Assembly (NCBI GenBank): GCA_021817825.1
Contig: JAKAFS010000018.1
Coordinates: forward strand, 1-51,294
DNA: 51,294 bases
Direction of reading: 5' to 3'
Source: Deltaproteobacteria bacterium
GTDB taxonomy: Bacteria > Desulfobacterota > Syntrophia > Syntrophales > UBA5619
The position numbers and the translations under genes are program-made. Below the pieces are notes generated by a model, which had not been told where the DNA came from, did no database searches, and was given only the letters and a program-made list of their open reading frames with translations. Below, in pieces: positions 1 through 9,405 of the stretch (its first letter is position 1; each line of letters starts with the position of its first letter).

Positions 1-1
1 G

Positions 2-946
2 GAGCGGATCGGGGTCCTCATCGGCTCGGCCATAGGGGGACTCGCCACCATCGAGAGGGAGAAAGAGGCCCTCATGGAGGGACGGAAGCTCTCTTCCTTC
101 ACGATCCCGGGAGTGCTGGCCAACATGGCCGCCGGCCATGTCGCCATCCGCTTCGGGGCGAAGGGCCCCATCAACTGCACCGTCACGGCCTGCGCCTCGG
201 GGACCTGCGCCATCGGCGATGCGGCCCGGATCATCACGGCGGGCGACGCGGACTGCATGATCGCCGGCGGAACCGAAGCGGCGATCACCCCGATGTGCGT
301 GGCCGGATTCAACGCCATGCGGGCTCTCTCCACGCGCAACGACGAACCGGAAAAGGCGAGCCGCCCTTTCGATAAGGATCGCGACGGATTCGTCATCGGC
401 GAGGGATGCGGGATCGTCGTCCTGGAGTCCCTGGCCCATGCCCAAAAACGGGGCGCCAAGATCCTGGGGGAACTGGTGGGCTACGGCAACACCAGCGACG
501 CCTACCACATGGTGGCGCCGCCGCCGGGCCACGAGGGCGCCGCCCGCTGCATGCGCGCCGCTCTTCGTGATGCCGGGATGGCGCCCGGCGATATCGACTA
601 CATCAACGCCCACGGAACCTCGACGATGATGAACGACGAATACGAGACGGCGGCGATCAAAGCCGTCTTCGGCGATCAGGCGCGCCGTCTGCCCGTCAGT
701 TCGACCAAATCGATGACCGGCCATCTCCTCGCGGCGACGGGCGCCGTGGAGGCCATCCTCTGTCTGAAGGCCATCGAGGCAGGGGTCATTCCTCCGACGC
801 TCAATCTCGATCATCCCGATGAGGAATGCGATCTGGACTACGTCCCCCATCAGGCGCGACCCGCGGCGATCAAGACCGCCATGTCCAATACCTTCGGTTT
901 CGGCGGCGTGAACGGCGTTTTGATCTTCAAAAAGTACGAGGAATAG
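2..946 (+). CDS. fabF: 3-oxoacyl-ACP synthase II (partial, 5' end outside window)
   Basis: Condensing enzyme of type II fatty acid synthesis, joining malonyl-ACP to a growing acyl-ACP in the cytoplasm. The reading frame is open from base 2, so about the first 100 residues lie outside the window; 314 residues remain. The KAS triad is visible: the nucleophile Cys in TACASGTC (codon at 191), His in NAHGTST (codon at 611) and His in [12 protein letters not shown] (codon at 722), with the C-terminal NTFGFGGVN motif. The 3-bp gap to rpiB suggests co-transcription. The family call is firm. KAS II rather than KAS I is inferred from the TACASG and SMTGH context and from the fabF-rpiB order known in deltaproteobacteria. 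Confidence 0.95.
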   Translation, partial: ERIGVLIGSAIGGLATIEREKEALMEGRKLSSFTIPGVLANMAAGHVAIRFGAKGPINCTVTACASGTCAIGDAARIITAGDADCMIAGGTEAAITPMCVAGFNAMRALSTRNDEPEKASRPFDKDRDGFVIGEGCGIVVLESLAHAQKRGAKILGELVGYGNTSDAYHMVAPPPGHEGAARCMRAALRDAGMAPGDIDYINAHGTSTMMNDEYETAAIKAVFGDQARRLPVSSTKSMTGHLLAATGAVEAILCLKAIEAGVIPPTLNLDHPDEECDLDYVPHQARPAAIKTAMSNTFGFGGVNGVLIFKKYEE

Positions 947-949
947 CCA

Positions 950-1444
950 ATGGCCTTGGAAAAAATCATCATCGGCGCCGATCATGCGGGCTATGGCCTC
1001 AAGGAGGCGCTCAAGCCTGTGCTCGCCGAAATGGGGCTGGCCGTCACCGATATCGGGACGAACTGCGAAGCGTCGGTCGACTATCCCGATTATGCCGGCC
1101 AGGTGGGCGAGGCGGTTTCCCGCTGCGTCTTTCCCCGGGGCATCCTGCTTTGTGGCTCCGGCGTGGGGATGTCCATTGTCGCCAATCGCTTTCCCGGCGT
1201 GCGGGCGGCCCTCTGCCGCGACGAGGAGACGGCGCGGCTCAGCCGGATGCACAATGACGCCAATGTCCTGGTCCTGGCGGCGCGGATGACCGATCCGGAG
1301 ACGGCATTTGCCATCGTCCGGACCTGGCTTTCGACCCCCTTCGAGGGGGGACGCCATCAACGGCGCATCGACAAGATCCGGGAGACGGAATGTCGCGACT
1401 CCGGCGAAGGAACGGGTGAGTCATGGACGGCGAAGCAACCCTAG
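950..1444 (+). CDS. rpiB: ribose-5-phosphate isomerase B
   Basis: Interconverts ribose 5-phosphate and ribulose 5-phosphate in the non-oxidative pentose phosphate pathway. RpiB/LacAB hallmarks are present: [12 protein letters not shown] at the N-terminus, [16 protein letters not shown], the phosphate-binding [13 protein letters not shown] containing the active-site Cys, and [15 protein letters not shown]. At 164 residues it is slightly longer than the usual 145-150, because of a C-terminal tail that overlaps the next gene by 22 bp. It makes the precursor used downstream: ribulose 5-phosphate is a substrate of RibB, encoded 1.7 kb further on. Confidence 0.95.
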   Translation: MALEKIIIGADHAGYGLKEALKPVLAEMGLAVTDIGTNCEASVDYPDYAGQVGEAVSRCVFPRGILLCGSGVGMSIVANRFPGVRAALCRDEETARLSRMHNDANVLVLAARMTDPETAFAIVRTWLSTPFEGGRHQRRIDKIRETECRDSGEGTGESWTAKQP

Positions 1445-1908
1445 GTAATGCGCTGCCGAATGAGGGAGCGCTGCGGCCCGAATGGGATGCCTATTTTCTG
1501 GAGATCGTCGGGATCGTAGCCAAACGCGCCACCTGCCGGCGGCGGAGTGTCGGGGCGGCCCTGGTGCGCGACCGGCGGATCCTCTCCACGGGGTACAACG
1601 GCGCCCCTTCGGGGCTTCGCCATTGTCTGGAAATCGGCTGTCTGCGGGAACAGCAGCACATTCCTTCCGGGGAGCGCCATGAGCTTTGCCGGGGGCTCCA
1701 TGCCGAACAAAACGCCATCATCCAGGCGGCGCTGCACGGAGTCAGCGTAAAGGGGGCGACGCTCTACTGTACGAACCATCCCTGCGTCATCTGCGCCAAG
1801 ATGATCATCAATGCGGGGATCGTACGGATCGTCGTCAGCGGCGTTTACCGCGATCTTCTTGCCGAGGAAATGCTGGCCGAGGCCCACATTGAGGTGTGCA
1901 GATCATGA
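1423..1908 (+). CDS. dCMP deaminase family protein (ComEB-like)
   Basis: Zinc-dependent cytidine/deoxycytidylate deaminase fold. The catalytic HAEQNAI (His zinc ligand plus Glu proton shuttle) and the PCVICAKM zinc-ligand pair are both present, and [13 protein letters not shown] matches the dCMP deaminase branch. The likely reaction is dCMP to dUMP, feeding thymidylate synthesis. The 161-residue length is normal for the family. The start at 1423 lies inside the end of rpiB and the stop overlaps nrdR in an ATGA, so translation is probably coupled. Its position directly before the ribonucleotide reductase regulator fits a nucleotide-pool role. RibD also contains a deaminase domain, but no reductase domain follows here and the motif context is dCMP-type. 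Confidence 0.9.
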   Translation: MDGEATLGNALPNEGALRPEWDAYFLEIVGIVAKRATCRRRSVGAALVRDRRILSTGYNGAPSGLRHCLEIGCLREQQHIPSGERHELCRGLHAEQNAIIQAALHGVSVKGATLYCTNHPCVICAKMIINAGIVRIVVSGVYRDLLAEEMLAEAHIEVCRS

Positions 1909-2390
1909 AATGCCCCTTCTGTGCCGACAGCGAGAACAAGGTGATCGATTCCCGGATCAGCAAGGACGGCGACGCCATCCGGCGGCGGCGGGAGTGTCTC
2001 GGCTGCGGCAAACGGTTCACGACCTATGAATTCGTCGAAGAGGTCCTGCCCATGGTCGTCAAGAAAGACGGCCGCCGGGAGCCTTTCGACCGGACCAAGA
2101 TCCGCAACGGGATTACCAAGGCCTGCGAAAAAAGGCCCATCAGCACCGGCGCCATCGAAACGCTGGTGGACAATGTCGAGCGGGCCTGTCAGGAATTCCA
2201 GGACAAGGAGATCCCTTCCTCGGCCATCGGCGAGAAGATCATGCAGGAACTGCAAACCCTGGACGGGGTGGCCTATGTGCGTTTTGCCTCCGTCTATCGG
2301 CAGTTTCGGGATGTAAGCGATTTTGTGGAGGAGCTCAAAGAGTTTCTCCATGCCCGAAAGCAAGAAAAGGGCGAAAAGCAGGAGGGATAG
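1905..2390 (+). CDS. nrdR: ribonucleotide reductase transcriptional repressor NrdR
   Basis: Zinc-ribbon plus ATP-cone repressor of ribonucleotide reductase genes. The start is set at ATG 1905 (MKCPFC) because this gives the canonical N-terminus and an ATGA overlap with the deaminase gene; an in-frame ATG 9 bp upstream would add three non-conserved residues. The zinc ribbon shows CPFC and CLGCGKRF with the [17 protein letters not shown] segment between. The ATP-cone follows from [16 protein letters not shown] to about residue 140. The 161-residue length is usual. ribE begins 3 bp after the stop. Confidence 0.97.
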   Translation: MKCPFCADSENKVIDSRISKDGDAIRRRRECLGCGKRFTTYEFVEEVLPMVVKKDGRREPFDRTKIRNGITKACEKRPISTGAIETLVDNVERACQEFQDKEIPSSAIGEKIMQELQTLDGVAYVRFASVYRQFRDVSDFVEELKEFLHARKQEKGEKQEG

Positions 2391-2392
2391 CG

Positions 2393-3064
2393 GTGTTTAC
2401 GGGAATCGTGACCGCCACGGGAGCCATCCGGCGCCTGACCAGCCGGGGCGGGGACGCCCAGTTGGAGGTGGCAACCGCCATGGCGCTGGACGATGTCCGC
2501 ATCGGGGACAGCATCGCCGTCAACGGCGCCTGTCTGACCGTGACCGCCCTTGCCGACGGGGGATTCACAGCGGACGTTTCGGCGGAAACCCTCTCGCGGA
2601 CGACCTTGAAGGACGTCCGGACCGGCTTTCCCGTCAACCTGGAGAAGGCCTTGCGCCTCGGGGATCGCCTGGGCGGGCACCTCGTTCTGGGGCATGTGGA
2701 CGGCGTGGGCCGGGTCTCGGAACTGACGGCCGTCGGCCAGTCGCTCCGGTTGGGCGTCGAGATCGACGGCTCCCTTGCCCGGTACGTCGTGGAAAAGGGG
2801 TCGATTGCCGTCGACGGCGTCAGTCTGACGGTGAACCGCTGTGAAAAATCGCGCTTCTATGTTAACATGATTCCCACCACGGCCGCCGTAACGACACTCG
2901 GGAAAAAGAAAAAGTCCGATTCGGTGAACATCGAGACGGACATCCTCGGCCGGTACGTGGAGAGATTGCTGGCCGAAGGGGCGATTCCCGCCGGAGGCGC
3001 CACGGCGCAAGGCGGCGACGGGATCGATGCGACTTTTTTGGCGAAGTACGGCTTTATGAAATAA
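2393..3064 (+). CDS. ribE: riboflavin synthase alpha chain
   Basis: Dismutates two 6,7-dimethyl-8-ribityllumazine molecules to riboflavin. It starts at GTG 2393 with the diagnostic [10 protein letters not shown]. The two homologous beta-barrel halves are visible: the first carries NGACLTVT and the second [14 protein letters not shown], with the conserved [13 protein letters not shown] at their junction. The 223-residue length is slightly above usual. It follows nrdR directly. In many relatives ribD sits between these two genes; here the deaminase/reductase gene is missing from the cluster. Confidence 0.97.
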   Translation: MFTGIVTATGAIRRLTSRGGDAQLEVATAMALDDVRIGDSIAVNGACLTVTALADGGFTADVSAETLSRTTLKDVRTGFPVNLEKALRLGDRLGGHLVLGHVDGVGRVSELTAVGQSLRLGVEIDGSLARYVVEKGSIAVDGVSLTVNRCEKSRFYVNMIPTTAAVTTLGKKKKSDSVNIETDILGRYVERLLAEGAIPAGGATAQGGDGIDATFLAKYGFMK

Positions 3065-3117
3065 AAGATAGAATGGAAAGGGCGTCCGGAGACCCGGACG
3101 CAAGAAGGAGAACATAT

Positions 3118-4332
3118 ATGGGTGTCAGCAGTATCAAAGAAGCCATCGTCGATATTAGGAGCGGCAAGATGGTCATTCTTGTCGATGACGAAGACCGGGA
3201 GAATGAAGGCGACCTCTGCATGGCGGCGGAGTTCGTTACCCCCGAAGCGGTCAATTTCATGGCCAAATACGGCCGGGGGCTCGTCTGTCTCACCCTGACG
3301 GAGGAGAAGGCCGATCACCTCCGGCTCATGCCGATGGTCCGGGACAACCGTTCCCGCTTCACGACCGCCTTCACGGTCTCCATCGAGGCCAAACAGGGGG
3401 TTTCGACGGGAATCTCGGCGGCGGACCGGGCGACGACCATCATGGCCGCCGTGGCCGACAATGCCAAGGCGGACGACCTGGTCAGCCCCGGGCACATCTT
3501 CCCGATCCGGGCCAAGCGGGGCGGCGTCTTGGTGCGGACCGGCCAGACCGAGGGCTCCGTCGATCTGGCGCGCCTGGCCGGCCTCAAGCCCGCGGGGGTC
3601 ATCTGCGAGATCATGAAGGACGACGGGACCATGGCCCGGATGCCCGACCTGGAGATTTTCGCCAAGGAGCACAACCTGAAGATCGTCACCATCAAGGATC
3701 TCATCGACTATCGGATGCATCACGAGTCCCTGATCCGCCGGGCGGCGACGGCCACGATCCCCACCCAGTACGGCGGCGAGTTCAAGCTGATCGTCTACGA
3801 GAACGATGTGGACAACATGCAGCACGTGGCCATGGTCAAGGGGGAGATCACCCCCGAGGACGAGGTTTTGGTCCGCGTCCACTCGGAGTGCCTGACGGGC
3901 GATATCTTCGGTTCCCTGCGCTGCGACTGCGGCGATCAGCTCCACGAGGCCATGAAGATGGTGGACGAGGCCGGCAAGGGGGTGATCGTGTACATGCACC
4001 AGGAGGGGCGCGGGATCGGGCTCGTCAACAAGATCAAGGCCTACGAACTCCAGGAGCAGGGGAAGGACACCGTCGAGGCGAACATCGCCCTGGGCTTCAA
4101 GGAGGACCTGCGGGACTACGGCATCGGGGCGCAAATCCTGGCCGACCTCGGGGTCCGCAAGATCCGCCTTTTGACGAACAACCCCAAGAAACTGGTGGGG
4201 CTCGAAGGCTACGGCCTGACCCTGGTCGAGCGGGTGCCGATCGAGATCCGGCCGAACGAATGCAACATCCAGTATCTCAAGACGAAAAAGAAGAAGATGG
4301 GACATATCCTGCAGTGTGAAGAACCTGCATAG
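3118..4332 (+). CDS. ribBA: bifunctional 3,4-dihydroxy-2-butanone-4-phosphate synthase / GTP cyclohydrolase II
   Basis: Supplies both precursors of riboflavin. The N-terminal half (about 1-200) is DHBP synthase, with [11 protein letters not shown] and [20 protein letters not shown]. The C-terminal half (about 205-400) is GTP cyclohydrolase II, with the zinc ligands CLTGD and LRCDCGDQL and the HQEGRGIGL motif. The start is chosen at ATG 3118, which has a strong AGAAGGAG Shine-Dalgarno 6-8 bases upstream; an ATG at 3073 in frame lacks both an RBS and homology. It is 404 residues, normal for RibBA. No FMN riboswitch was recognised upstream of ribE or of this gene. Confidence 0.97.
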   Translation: MGVSSIKEAIVDIRSGKMVILVDDEDRENEGDLCMAAEFVTPEAVNFMAKYGRGLVCLTLTEEKADHLRLMPMVRDNRSRFTTAFTVSIEAKQGVSTGISAADRATTIMAAVADNAKADDLVSPGHIFPIRAKRGGVLVRTGQTEGSVDLARLAGLKPAGVICEIMKDDGTMARMPDLEIFAKEHNLKIVTIKDLIDYRMHHESLIRRAATATIPTQYGGEFKLIVYENDVDNMQHVAMVKGEITPEDEVLVRVHSECLTGDIFGSLRCDCGDQLHEAMKMVDEAGKGVIVYMHQEGRGIGLVNKIKAYELQEQGKDTVEANIALGFKEDLRDYGIGAQILADLGVRKIRLLTNNPKKLVGLEGYGLTLVERVPIEIRPNECNIQYLKTKKKKMGHILQCEEPA

Positions 4333-4366
4333 GGGAAACAAAACCGTTTTTCGGAGGATCACCATT

Positions 4367-4831
4367 ATGCCAAAGATCATCGAAGGAAAGCTTATCGCCA
4401 AGGGGATGAAGTTCGGCATCGTCGCCAGCCGCTTCAACGATTTCATCAGCGGCCGGCTGATCGAAGGGGCCGTCGATGCCCTGACCAGGGCCGGGGCCGA
4501 GGAGAAGGATCTACAGATCGTCCGGGTGCCCGGCGCCTTCGAACTGCCGTTGGCTGCCAAGAAGATGGCCAAGAGCGGACGATACGACGCCGTGGTCTGC
4601 CTGGGGGCCGTCATCCGCGGCGCCACGCCCCATTTTGAACTCATCAGCGCCGAGGTCTCGAAGGGAATCGCCATGGTGGGGCTCGAGACCGAGGTGCCGG
4701 TCGCCTTCGGCGTCCTGACGACGGACACGATCGAACAGGCGATCGAACGGGCGGGCACCAAGGCGGGGAACAAGGGCTGGGATGCCGCCATGACCGCCAT
4801 CGAAATGGTGGATCTCTTCAAGAAATTGTAA
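4367..4831 (+). CDS. ribH: 6,7-dimethyl-8-ribityllumazine synthase
   Basis: Condenses the RibB and RibA/D products to lumazine, forming an icosahedral or pentameric shell. Motifs: [45 protein letters not shown] (catalytic His in the PHF context) and [21 protein letters not shown]. The start is ATG 4367 with TCGGAGG nine bases upstream; an earlier in-frame ATG at 4316 overlaps ribBA and adds 17 unconserved residues. It is 154 residues, the standard length. Confidence 0.97.
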   Translation: MPKIIEGKLIAKGMKFGIVASRFNDFISGRLIEGAVDALTRAGAEEKDLQIVRVPGAFELPLAAKKMAKSGRYDAVVCLGAVIRGATPHFELISAEVSKGIAMVGLETEVPVAFGVLTTDTIEQAIERAGTKAGNKGWDAAMTAIEMVDLFKKL

Positions 4832-4885
4832 CAGAGCCGCAATAAATAGGGGTGGTTTTATCGCGGATCCCTATCTGAGGAATGC

Positions 4886-5329
4886 ATGCACCAGAGGCGC
4901 AAGGCAAGGGAAGTCACCCTGCAAGTTCTTTATGAGCTCGACGTTCAGCAACAGATCGGCGCCCGGGAGGCCATCGCGCGCTTCTGGGCCAATTTCGAAG
5001 CGCCGGAGGAGGCCAGGGAGTTCTCTTCCCTGCTCATCGAAGGCGCCTGGAACCACCGGGAACAGATCGACAACCTGATCAGCGGCAGTTCCGAAAACTG
5101 GTCGATGGCCCGGATGTCCCGGGTGGACAAAAGCATTTTGCGGATGGCCGTATACGAGCTGCTCTTCTGTCTCGACATTCCCCCCAAGGTGACGCTCAAC
5201 GAGGCCATCGACCTCGGCAAGGTGTTCGGTTCCGAAAATTCAGGGTCATTTATCAACGGCATTCTAGACGCTCTTTACGGAAGGTTGCGCAGCAAGGATG
5301 AGGATCAAGATATCGACAGCGTCACCTGA
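4886..5329 (+). CDS. nusB: transcription antitermination factor NusB
   Basis: All-helical RNA-binding protein that joins NusE (S10) at boxA to make rRNA transcription termination-resistant. The N-terminus HQRRKAREVTLQVLYELD, the central MSRVDKSILRMAVYELL and VTLNEAIDLGKVFGSENSGSF are characteristic of the family. It is 147 residues. TCTGAGGA provides the RBS. The ribH-nusB linkage is widespread. The 3' end overlaps the next gene by 32 bp, an unusually long overlap. Confidence 0.96.
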   Translation: MHQRRKAREVTLQVLYELDVQQQIGAREAIARFWANFEAPEEAREFSSLLIEGAWNHREQIDNLISGSSENWSMARMSRVDKSILRMAVYELLFCLDIPPKVTLNEAIDLGKVFGSENSGSFINGILDALYGRLRSKDEDQDIDSVT

Positions 5330-5897
5330 CGTCCTGGTCGGCGAGGCTCTGGTTCTGGGATTTTTTTCCGACGAGCGGCCGCCCAAAGGGTTTTGCGGTT
5401 TCGTGGACTGGCGTCTGAACGGGATGATCTCTGCCGAGATCGCCGCAGGACGGCTCTCCGGCGCGTATCTGGAAAAGGCGGCCTGCATCTTTCCGGAGCG
5501 CATCCCCATCTCCCGCTTTCTCCTCTTCGGTCTGGGGGGCCTTTACGATCTGACGTACGACAAACTCTACAATGCCGGTTATGAAATGGGGAGGACCGTC
5601 ACCGGCATCGGTGCGACCGAGCTCGCCTTGCCCATACCGGCCGCCGGACGGGGCCATCTACAGCTGCCGGGGATCACCGAGGCGCTGATGACGGGCCTTT
5701 TCGACGCCTGGGCCCATGAACCGGGAAGGTGTCCGGTGACCAGCCTGGAAATACCGGCCGCGGCCGATCAGACGGGCGACATTCGCCTGGGGCTGGACCG
5801 GTCCAAGCAACATGTGGAAACCGCCGACATCGAGATCTGGGATCCCGGGGAGCCGATCGTCGCCGGTGACATGGACGCCGCCGTTCCCTGCACCTGA
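5298..5897 (+). CDS. M17-type leucyl aminopeptidase N-terminal (macro-like) domain protein
   Basis: A 199-residue protein resembling only the N-terminal domain of cytosol aminopeptidases (PepA): an alternating beta-alpha pattern with VGEALVLGFFSDERPPKG, LSGAYLEKAACIFPERIPISRFLLFGLG and IGATELALPIPA. The catalytic M17 domain with its two-metal centre is absent, so it is probably not a peptidase. In PepA the same domain has a macro-like fold used in DNA or ligand binding. It overlaps the end of nusB and is followed by a break before a transporter, so it is likely the last gene of the operon. Function unknown. Confidence 0.7.
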   Translation: MRIKISTASPDVLVGEALVLGFFSDERPPKGFCGFVDWRLNGMISAEIAAGRLSGAYLEKAACIFPERIPISRFLLFGLGGLYDLTYDKLYNAGYEMGRTVTGIGATELALPIPAAGRGHLQLPGITEALMTGLFDAWAHEPGRCPVTSLEIPAAADQTGDIRLGLDRSKQHVETADIEIWDPGEPIVAGDMDAAVPCT

Positions 5898-5953
5898 AGA
5901 AGAACCGACGAGTGCTTCTCTTCGCCCGGCGGCCAAGATTTGAGTGATACCGA

Positions 5954-7384
5954 ATGTCCCGATCGGCGAACGCGTTAAAACCGGCTGCGGAAAAAATAGA
6001 AACCGGTCTCATCATCAAATGGACGCTCTCCATTGCCCTCCCCTTGCTCTTATGGCTTCTGCCTCTGGGGATCCCCCGGGGCATGCAAATTTATCTGGCG
6101 ATTTCGCTCTGGGCCGTCGTCACCTGGATGTTCGAACTGGTCGATAACGCGATTTCCGGGACCTTGCTGCCGGTCTTCTTCATCCTCAGCGGGGTGGCCG
6201 GCGTTCAGGAGGCCTTCAAGGGATGGACCTCCGCCGTCCCCTGGGTCACCTTGGGCGGCATGATCTTCGGCGCCGTCATGGTGAGCACGGGGCTGGCAAA
6301 GCGTCTGACCTTCAAAATATTGACCTATACCGGGACCTCCTTTCTGGGGATCGTCATCGGCATCCTGATCATCAGCGCCGTCATCACCCCCTTCATGCCC
6401 TCGGTCACCGGCAAGACCGCCTTGATGCTGCCCCTCATCATCGGCGTCTGCCAGGTCATGGGAATACAACCCAAATCGAAAGAAGCCTCGGCAATCATGC
6501 TGGCGCTCTTTTCCGCCCTCTGGTCGGCAAAGATGGCCTATCTCACCGGTTCGGCCGACAGCGTCCTGCTGGCTTCGCTGGTTTTCGAATATACGGGGCT
6601 CTCCATCGATTGGGGAACCTGGTCCTATCAGATGGCGTTTCCTTCCCTGGTCTGGACGGTGGTGGCCACGCTGCTCGTTTTGACGATGAAGCCCCAAAAC
6701 ATTCTTATTCCGAAAGAAAAATTGCAGGAACAGTATGCCGAGCTGGGGCCGATGCCGGCAAAGCAGGTCAAGGCCGCCGTGATGCTGGTCGCCTTGGCGG
6801 TCGCCCTCTGTTCCGATCGATGGCATCATGTGAATCCGGCCTGGACCCTGATGGTGATGTCCGGGACGATCTTCGTCCCCGGCATCAACCTGATCACCAA
6901 GGATGATTTATATAGGCTCGTCAATTGGCCGGTGGTCTTTTTCCTCGCCGGCTCCATGTCGATCGGCAACGTGGCCGGCGCGCCGGCCGTCAACTTCGTC
7001 AAGGCGTTGGTCGGCTGGGTCCTGCCGCTTCTCCAGGGGATGTCGGATGTATTGCTCTGCCTGACGGTCTGGTGCTTAGGCTTTTTGGGCTGCTTTGTGC
7101 TCAATCAATTCGGTTTGTCTTCGGCCTTTACGGGCCCCATCGCCCAGATCTTCGGGCAACTGGGCCTCAATCCCTTCCTGGGGGCCTATTCTCTCATCTT
7201 CGGTTTCGATTCGCTCTTTTTCCCCTATCAATGCGCGCCGATACTGCTGATCTATGCCTGCGGCTATTTGAACCTCACGGACCTGTTCAAACAAATGGCG
7301 ATCAGGACAGTGGCCGCGTTGGTTGTTTTTTTGGTCATTGTGATTCCCTATTGGCAGCTGGTGGGATTGTTCGCCCGGCAATAG
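5954..7384 (+). CDS. DASS/SLC13-family anion permease (first copy)
   Basis: Integral membrane protein of 476 residues with about 11-12 hydrophobic segments and the duplicated inverted-repeat plan of divalent anion:Na+ symporters. MPSVTGKTALMLPLI lies where the SNT substrate/Na+ motif of the first repeat is expected. The central AKQVKAAVMLVALAVALC begins the second repeat. Substrates in the family include C4-dicarboxylates, sulfate and sulfonates; the sequence does not decide among them. It is followed by a universal stress protein and a second permease of the same superfamily. The start at ATG 5954 has no strong Shine-Dalgarno. Confidence 0.8.
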   Translation: MSRSANALKPAAEKIETGLIIKWTLSIALPLLLWLLPLGIPRGMQIYLAISLWAVVTWMFELVDNAISGTLLPVFFILSGVAGVQEAFKGWTSAVPWVTLGGMIFGAVMVSTGLAKRLTFKILTYTGTSFLGIVIGILIISAVITPFMPSVTGKTALMLPLIIGVCQVMGIQPKSKEASAIMLALFSALWSAKMAYLTGSADSVLLASLVFEYTGLSIDWGTWSYQMAFPSLVWTVVATLLVLTMKPQNILIPKEKLQEQYAELGPMPAKQVKAAVMLVALAVALCSDRWHHVNPAWTLMVMSGTIFVPGINLITKDDLYRLVNWPVVFFLAGSMSIGNVAGAPAVNFVKALVGWVLPLLQGMSDVLLCLTVWCLGFLGCFVLNQFGLSSAFTGPIAQIFGQLGLNPFLGAYSLIFGFDSLFFPYQCAPILLIYACGYLNLTDLFKQMAIRTVAALVVFLVIVIPYWQLVGLFARQ

Positions 7385-7456
7385 GAATTGCAGCGAAGGG
7401 CTGCGAAGCCAAGGATCATCGTCAAACCGTCATTCCGACAAGAAAGGGGGAGAATC

Positions 7457-7918
7457 ATGTACAAGAAAATCCTGGTACCGCTGGACGGTTCGGAACTTGC
7501 GGAGTGCGTCCTGCCCCATGTCAAAGAGATCACCGAGCAGGGCCGCCTGGGGGAGATCACCCTGCTGAATGTCTACCGCTTGGAGATTGCCCCGGAATTG
7601 GCGAGCCACGAACTCGACGAATTCCGGAGACGCTTGCAGGCCATATCGGCAAGGTACCTGGAGGGGGTGCGGGCGCGTCTGGCGAAGGAGGGAATCCAGG
7701 TGAAGACCATCTCCCTCGGGGCCGACCGGCCCGCCCGGGCGATCATCGATTACGCCAGTGAAAACGGCATCGAGCTCATCGTCCTGGCCAACCGCGGCTA
7801 CACGGGTCTTAAAAAGCTCATGCTGGGCAGCATTGCCCTCAAGCTTCTGCACGGTTCCCATGTCCCGGTGCTGCTGGTCCGGGCCGAATGCCACGACGGG
7901 CAGGTTCCAAATCCATGA
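7457..7918 (+). CDS. universal stress protein (UspA family)
   Basis: Single 153-residue Usp domain. ILVPLDGSELAECVLPHV begins the fold. The C-terminal ATP-binding signature G-x2-G-x9-G is seen as LANRGYTGLKKLMLGSIALKLLHGSHVPVLLV. The start is ATG 7457 preceded by AAAGGGGGAG; an in-frame ATG at 7388 has no RBS and adds a non-conserved basic stretch. It sits between two anion permeases. Usp proteins often accompany transporters as nucleotide-sensing cytoplasmic partners, but that role is inference here. Confidence 0.92.
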   Translation: MYKKILVPLDGSELAECVLPHVKEITEQGRLGEITLLNVYRLEIAPELASHELDEFRRRLQAISARYLEGVRARLAKEGIQVKTISLGADRPARAIIDYASENGIELIVLANRGYTGLKKLMLGSIALKLLHGSHVPVLLVRAECHDGQVPNP

Positions 7919-7981
7919 TTGACTATTCCCCAGGGCCGGTGTAGTTTTTCGGCCATCAATCCCGCTCGCTGGAGGTGAAGG

Positions 7982-9391
7982 GTGGATAAACGTCTGTGGG
8001 GGATGTTGCTTTTTGCGGTGGCCGGCATCGGGATCGGTGCGGTCAAGCCCTTTGCTCCGGAACTTACTCCTCAGGGTCATGCGGCCCTGATGGCGATCCT
8101 GGTGGCCGTGGGCCTCTGGATCTTCGCGACCAAGTGGGTCCCCCTCTGCATCGGCAGCATGGTCATGCTGCTTTTGCTCATCGCCTCGGGCCTCAAGCCC
8201 TCGCTCGTCTTCAACGGCTACACCACCCGGGCGCTCTGGATCCTGATCCCCGCCCTCTTTTTCGGCTTCGCCCTGAACTCTACGGGGCTGGGCAAGCGAC
8301 TGGCCTATTGGGTCATCGGTCTCTTTCGGCCCAGTTACTTAAGCCTGACCGTCTCCTGGGTCCTGATCGGGCTCCTCCTGTCGGTCCTGACGCCCTCCAT
8401 CTCGGTGCGGATCGCCATCGTCATTCCCATCGCCGTGGCCACCCTGGAGATCTGCCGCCTCCGGCACGGCTCCAAGGGGGCGGCCCTGCTCCTCCTTTCC
8501 GCCTGGTCCATGGTTATCATCCCCGGGGGCGGCTGGTTCACCGGTTCCCTCTGGGGTCCCCTGGCCATCGGGTTTTTCGGCGGTACGCCCGAGTTGCAGG
8601 GGGTGATCAGTTTCGACTCCTGGTGGCGGGCGATGCTGTTGCCCTCGGCCGTCCTGTCCTTCCTCTTCGTTTTGATCCTCTATCGGTTCATGAAGCCCGC
8701 CGAGGACCTCAATGTCGAGCAAAGCGTCTTCCAGGGCGAGTCGAAGGCCCTCGGGGCAATCACCTTCCAGGAAAAGGCGACCTTCGCCATCCTCCTGGCC
8801 ACCTTTTTTCTTTTGGTCACCGGGAGGTGGAACGGGATCCCCGATGTCGCCGTCTGCCTGGGGGCATTCGTTCTTTTAGCCGCCTTCGGCATCATCAAGG
8901 CCCAGAACATCGGGACGGCGATCAGCTGGGATTTTGTCCTCTTCCTCGGCACCATCATGGGCTTCGGGCTCATCTTTCAGGAAACCGGTCTGGCGACCTT
9001 TCTGAGCCGCTCCTTCAGCCCCGTCATGGCCGGCCTGGCGGGCAGCGCCTGGCTTTTGGCCTATGTGCTGCTCCTCTTCTTCTTTGTCATCCGTTTTGTC
9101 GATGTGGCCCAGCTCTACTGCACGATCGCCTTTGTGGTGCCCTTTTTGCCCATGCTGGCCGCCGATTTCCATATCCACCCCCTGGTCGTCTTCTTCCTCT
9201 TCATGATGGGGGGCAACTGTTTCTTCATGGCCTATCAGCAGCCCTTCGTGATTCTCGGAGAGACGCTCGCCGCGAAGGCGGCCTGGACGCCGGCGCAACT
9301 CCGCCAGGCCGGGATCATTTACTTTTTCGCCTGCCTTTTGACGCTGGCGATCAGTCTGGCCTACTGGAAAGCGGTGGGGCTGATAGGTTAA
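7982..9391 (+). CDS. DASS/SLC13-family anion permease (second copy)
   Basis: Membrane protein of 469 residues starting at GTG 7982 after GCTGGAGGTGAAG. It has about 11-12 transmembrane segments. LTPSISVRIAIVIPIAV marks the first-repeat signature region, and the second repeat contains MMGGNCFFMAYQQP. It shares the fold plan of the permease encoded 600 bp upstream but little close identity, so this is not a recent duplication. The next gene starts about 15 bp after its stop, linking transport to the nitrogen PTS protein PtsP. Substrate unknown. Confidence 0.8.
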   Translation: MDKRLWGMLLFAVAGIGIGAVKPFAPELTPQGHAALMAILVAVGLWIFATKWVPLCIGSMVMLLLLIASGLKPSLVFNGYTTRALWILIPALFFGFALNSTGLGKRLAYWVIGLFRPSYLSLTVSWVLIGLLLSVLTPSISVRIAIVIPIAVATLEICRLRHGSKGAALLLLSAWSMVIIPGGGWFTGSLWGPLAIGFFGGTPELQGVISFDSWWRAMLLPSAVLSFLFVLILYRFMKPAEDLNVEQSVFQGESKALGAITFQEKATFAILLATFFLLVTGRWNGIPDVAVCLGAFVLLAAFGIIKAQNIGTAISWDFVLFLGTIMGFGLIFQETGLATFLSRSFSPVMAGLAGSAWLLAYVLLLFFFVIRFVDVAQLYCTIAFVVPFLPMLAADFHIHPLVVFFLFMMGGNCFFMAYQQPFVILGETLAAKAAWTPAQLRQAGIIYFFACLLTLAISLAYWKAVGLIG

Positions 9392-9405
9392 TCGTGGAAG
9401 AAGGC

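Noticed and set aside
2300..3118. FMN riboswitch before ribE or ribBA
   Set aside because: The gap before ribE is 2 bp, and the 53-bp gap before ribBA is too short and lacks the conserved RFN motif.
2857..4842. A 661-codon open frame on the minus strand opposite ribE, ribBA and ribH
   Set aside because: The opposite strand encodes well-characterised enzymes through its whole length. High GC at third positions keeps the antisense frame open, and its translation has no recognisable domains.
7996..9393. Upstream extension of the ptsP frame through the second permease gene, giving a 1226-codon frame
   Set aside because: The extension is a Pro/Arg/Gly-rich out-of-frame reading of the permease gene. 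The GAF domain and a plausible start begin at 9406.
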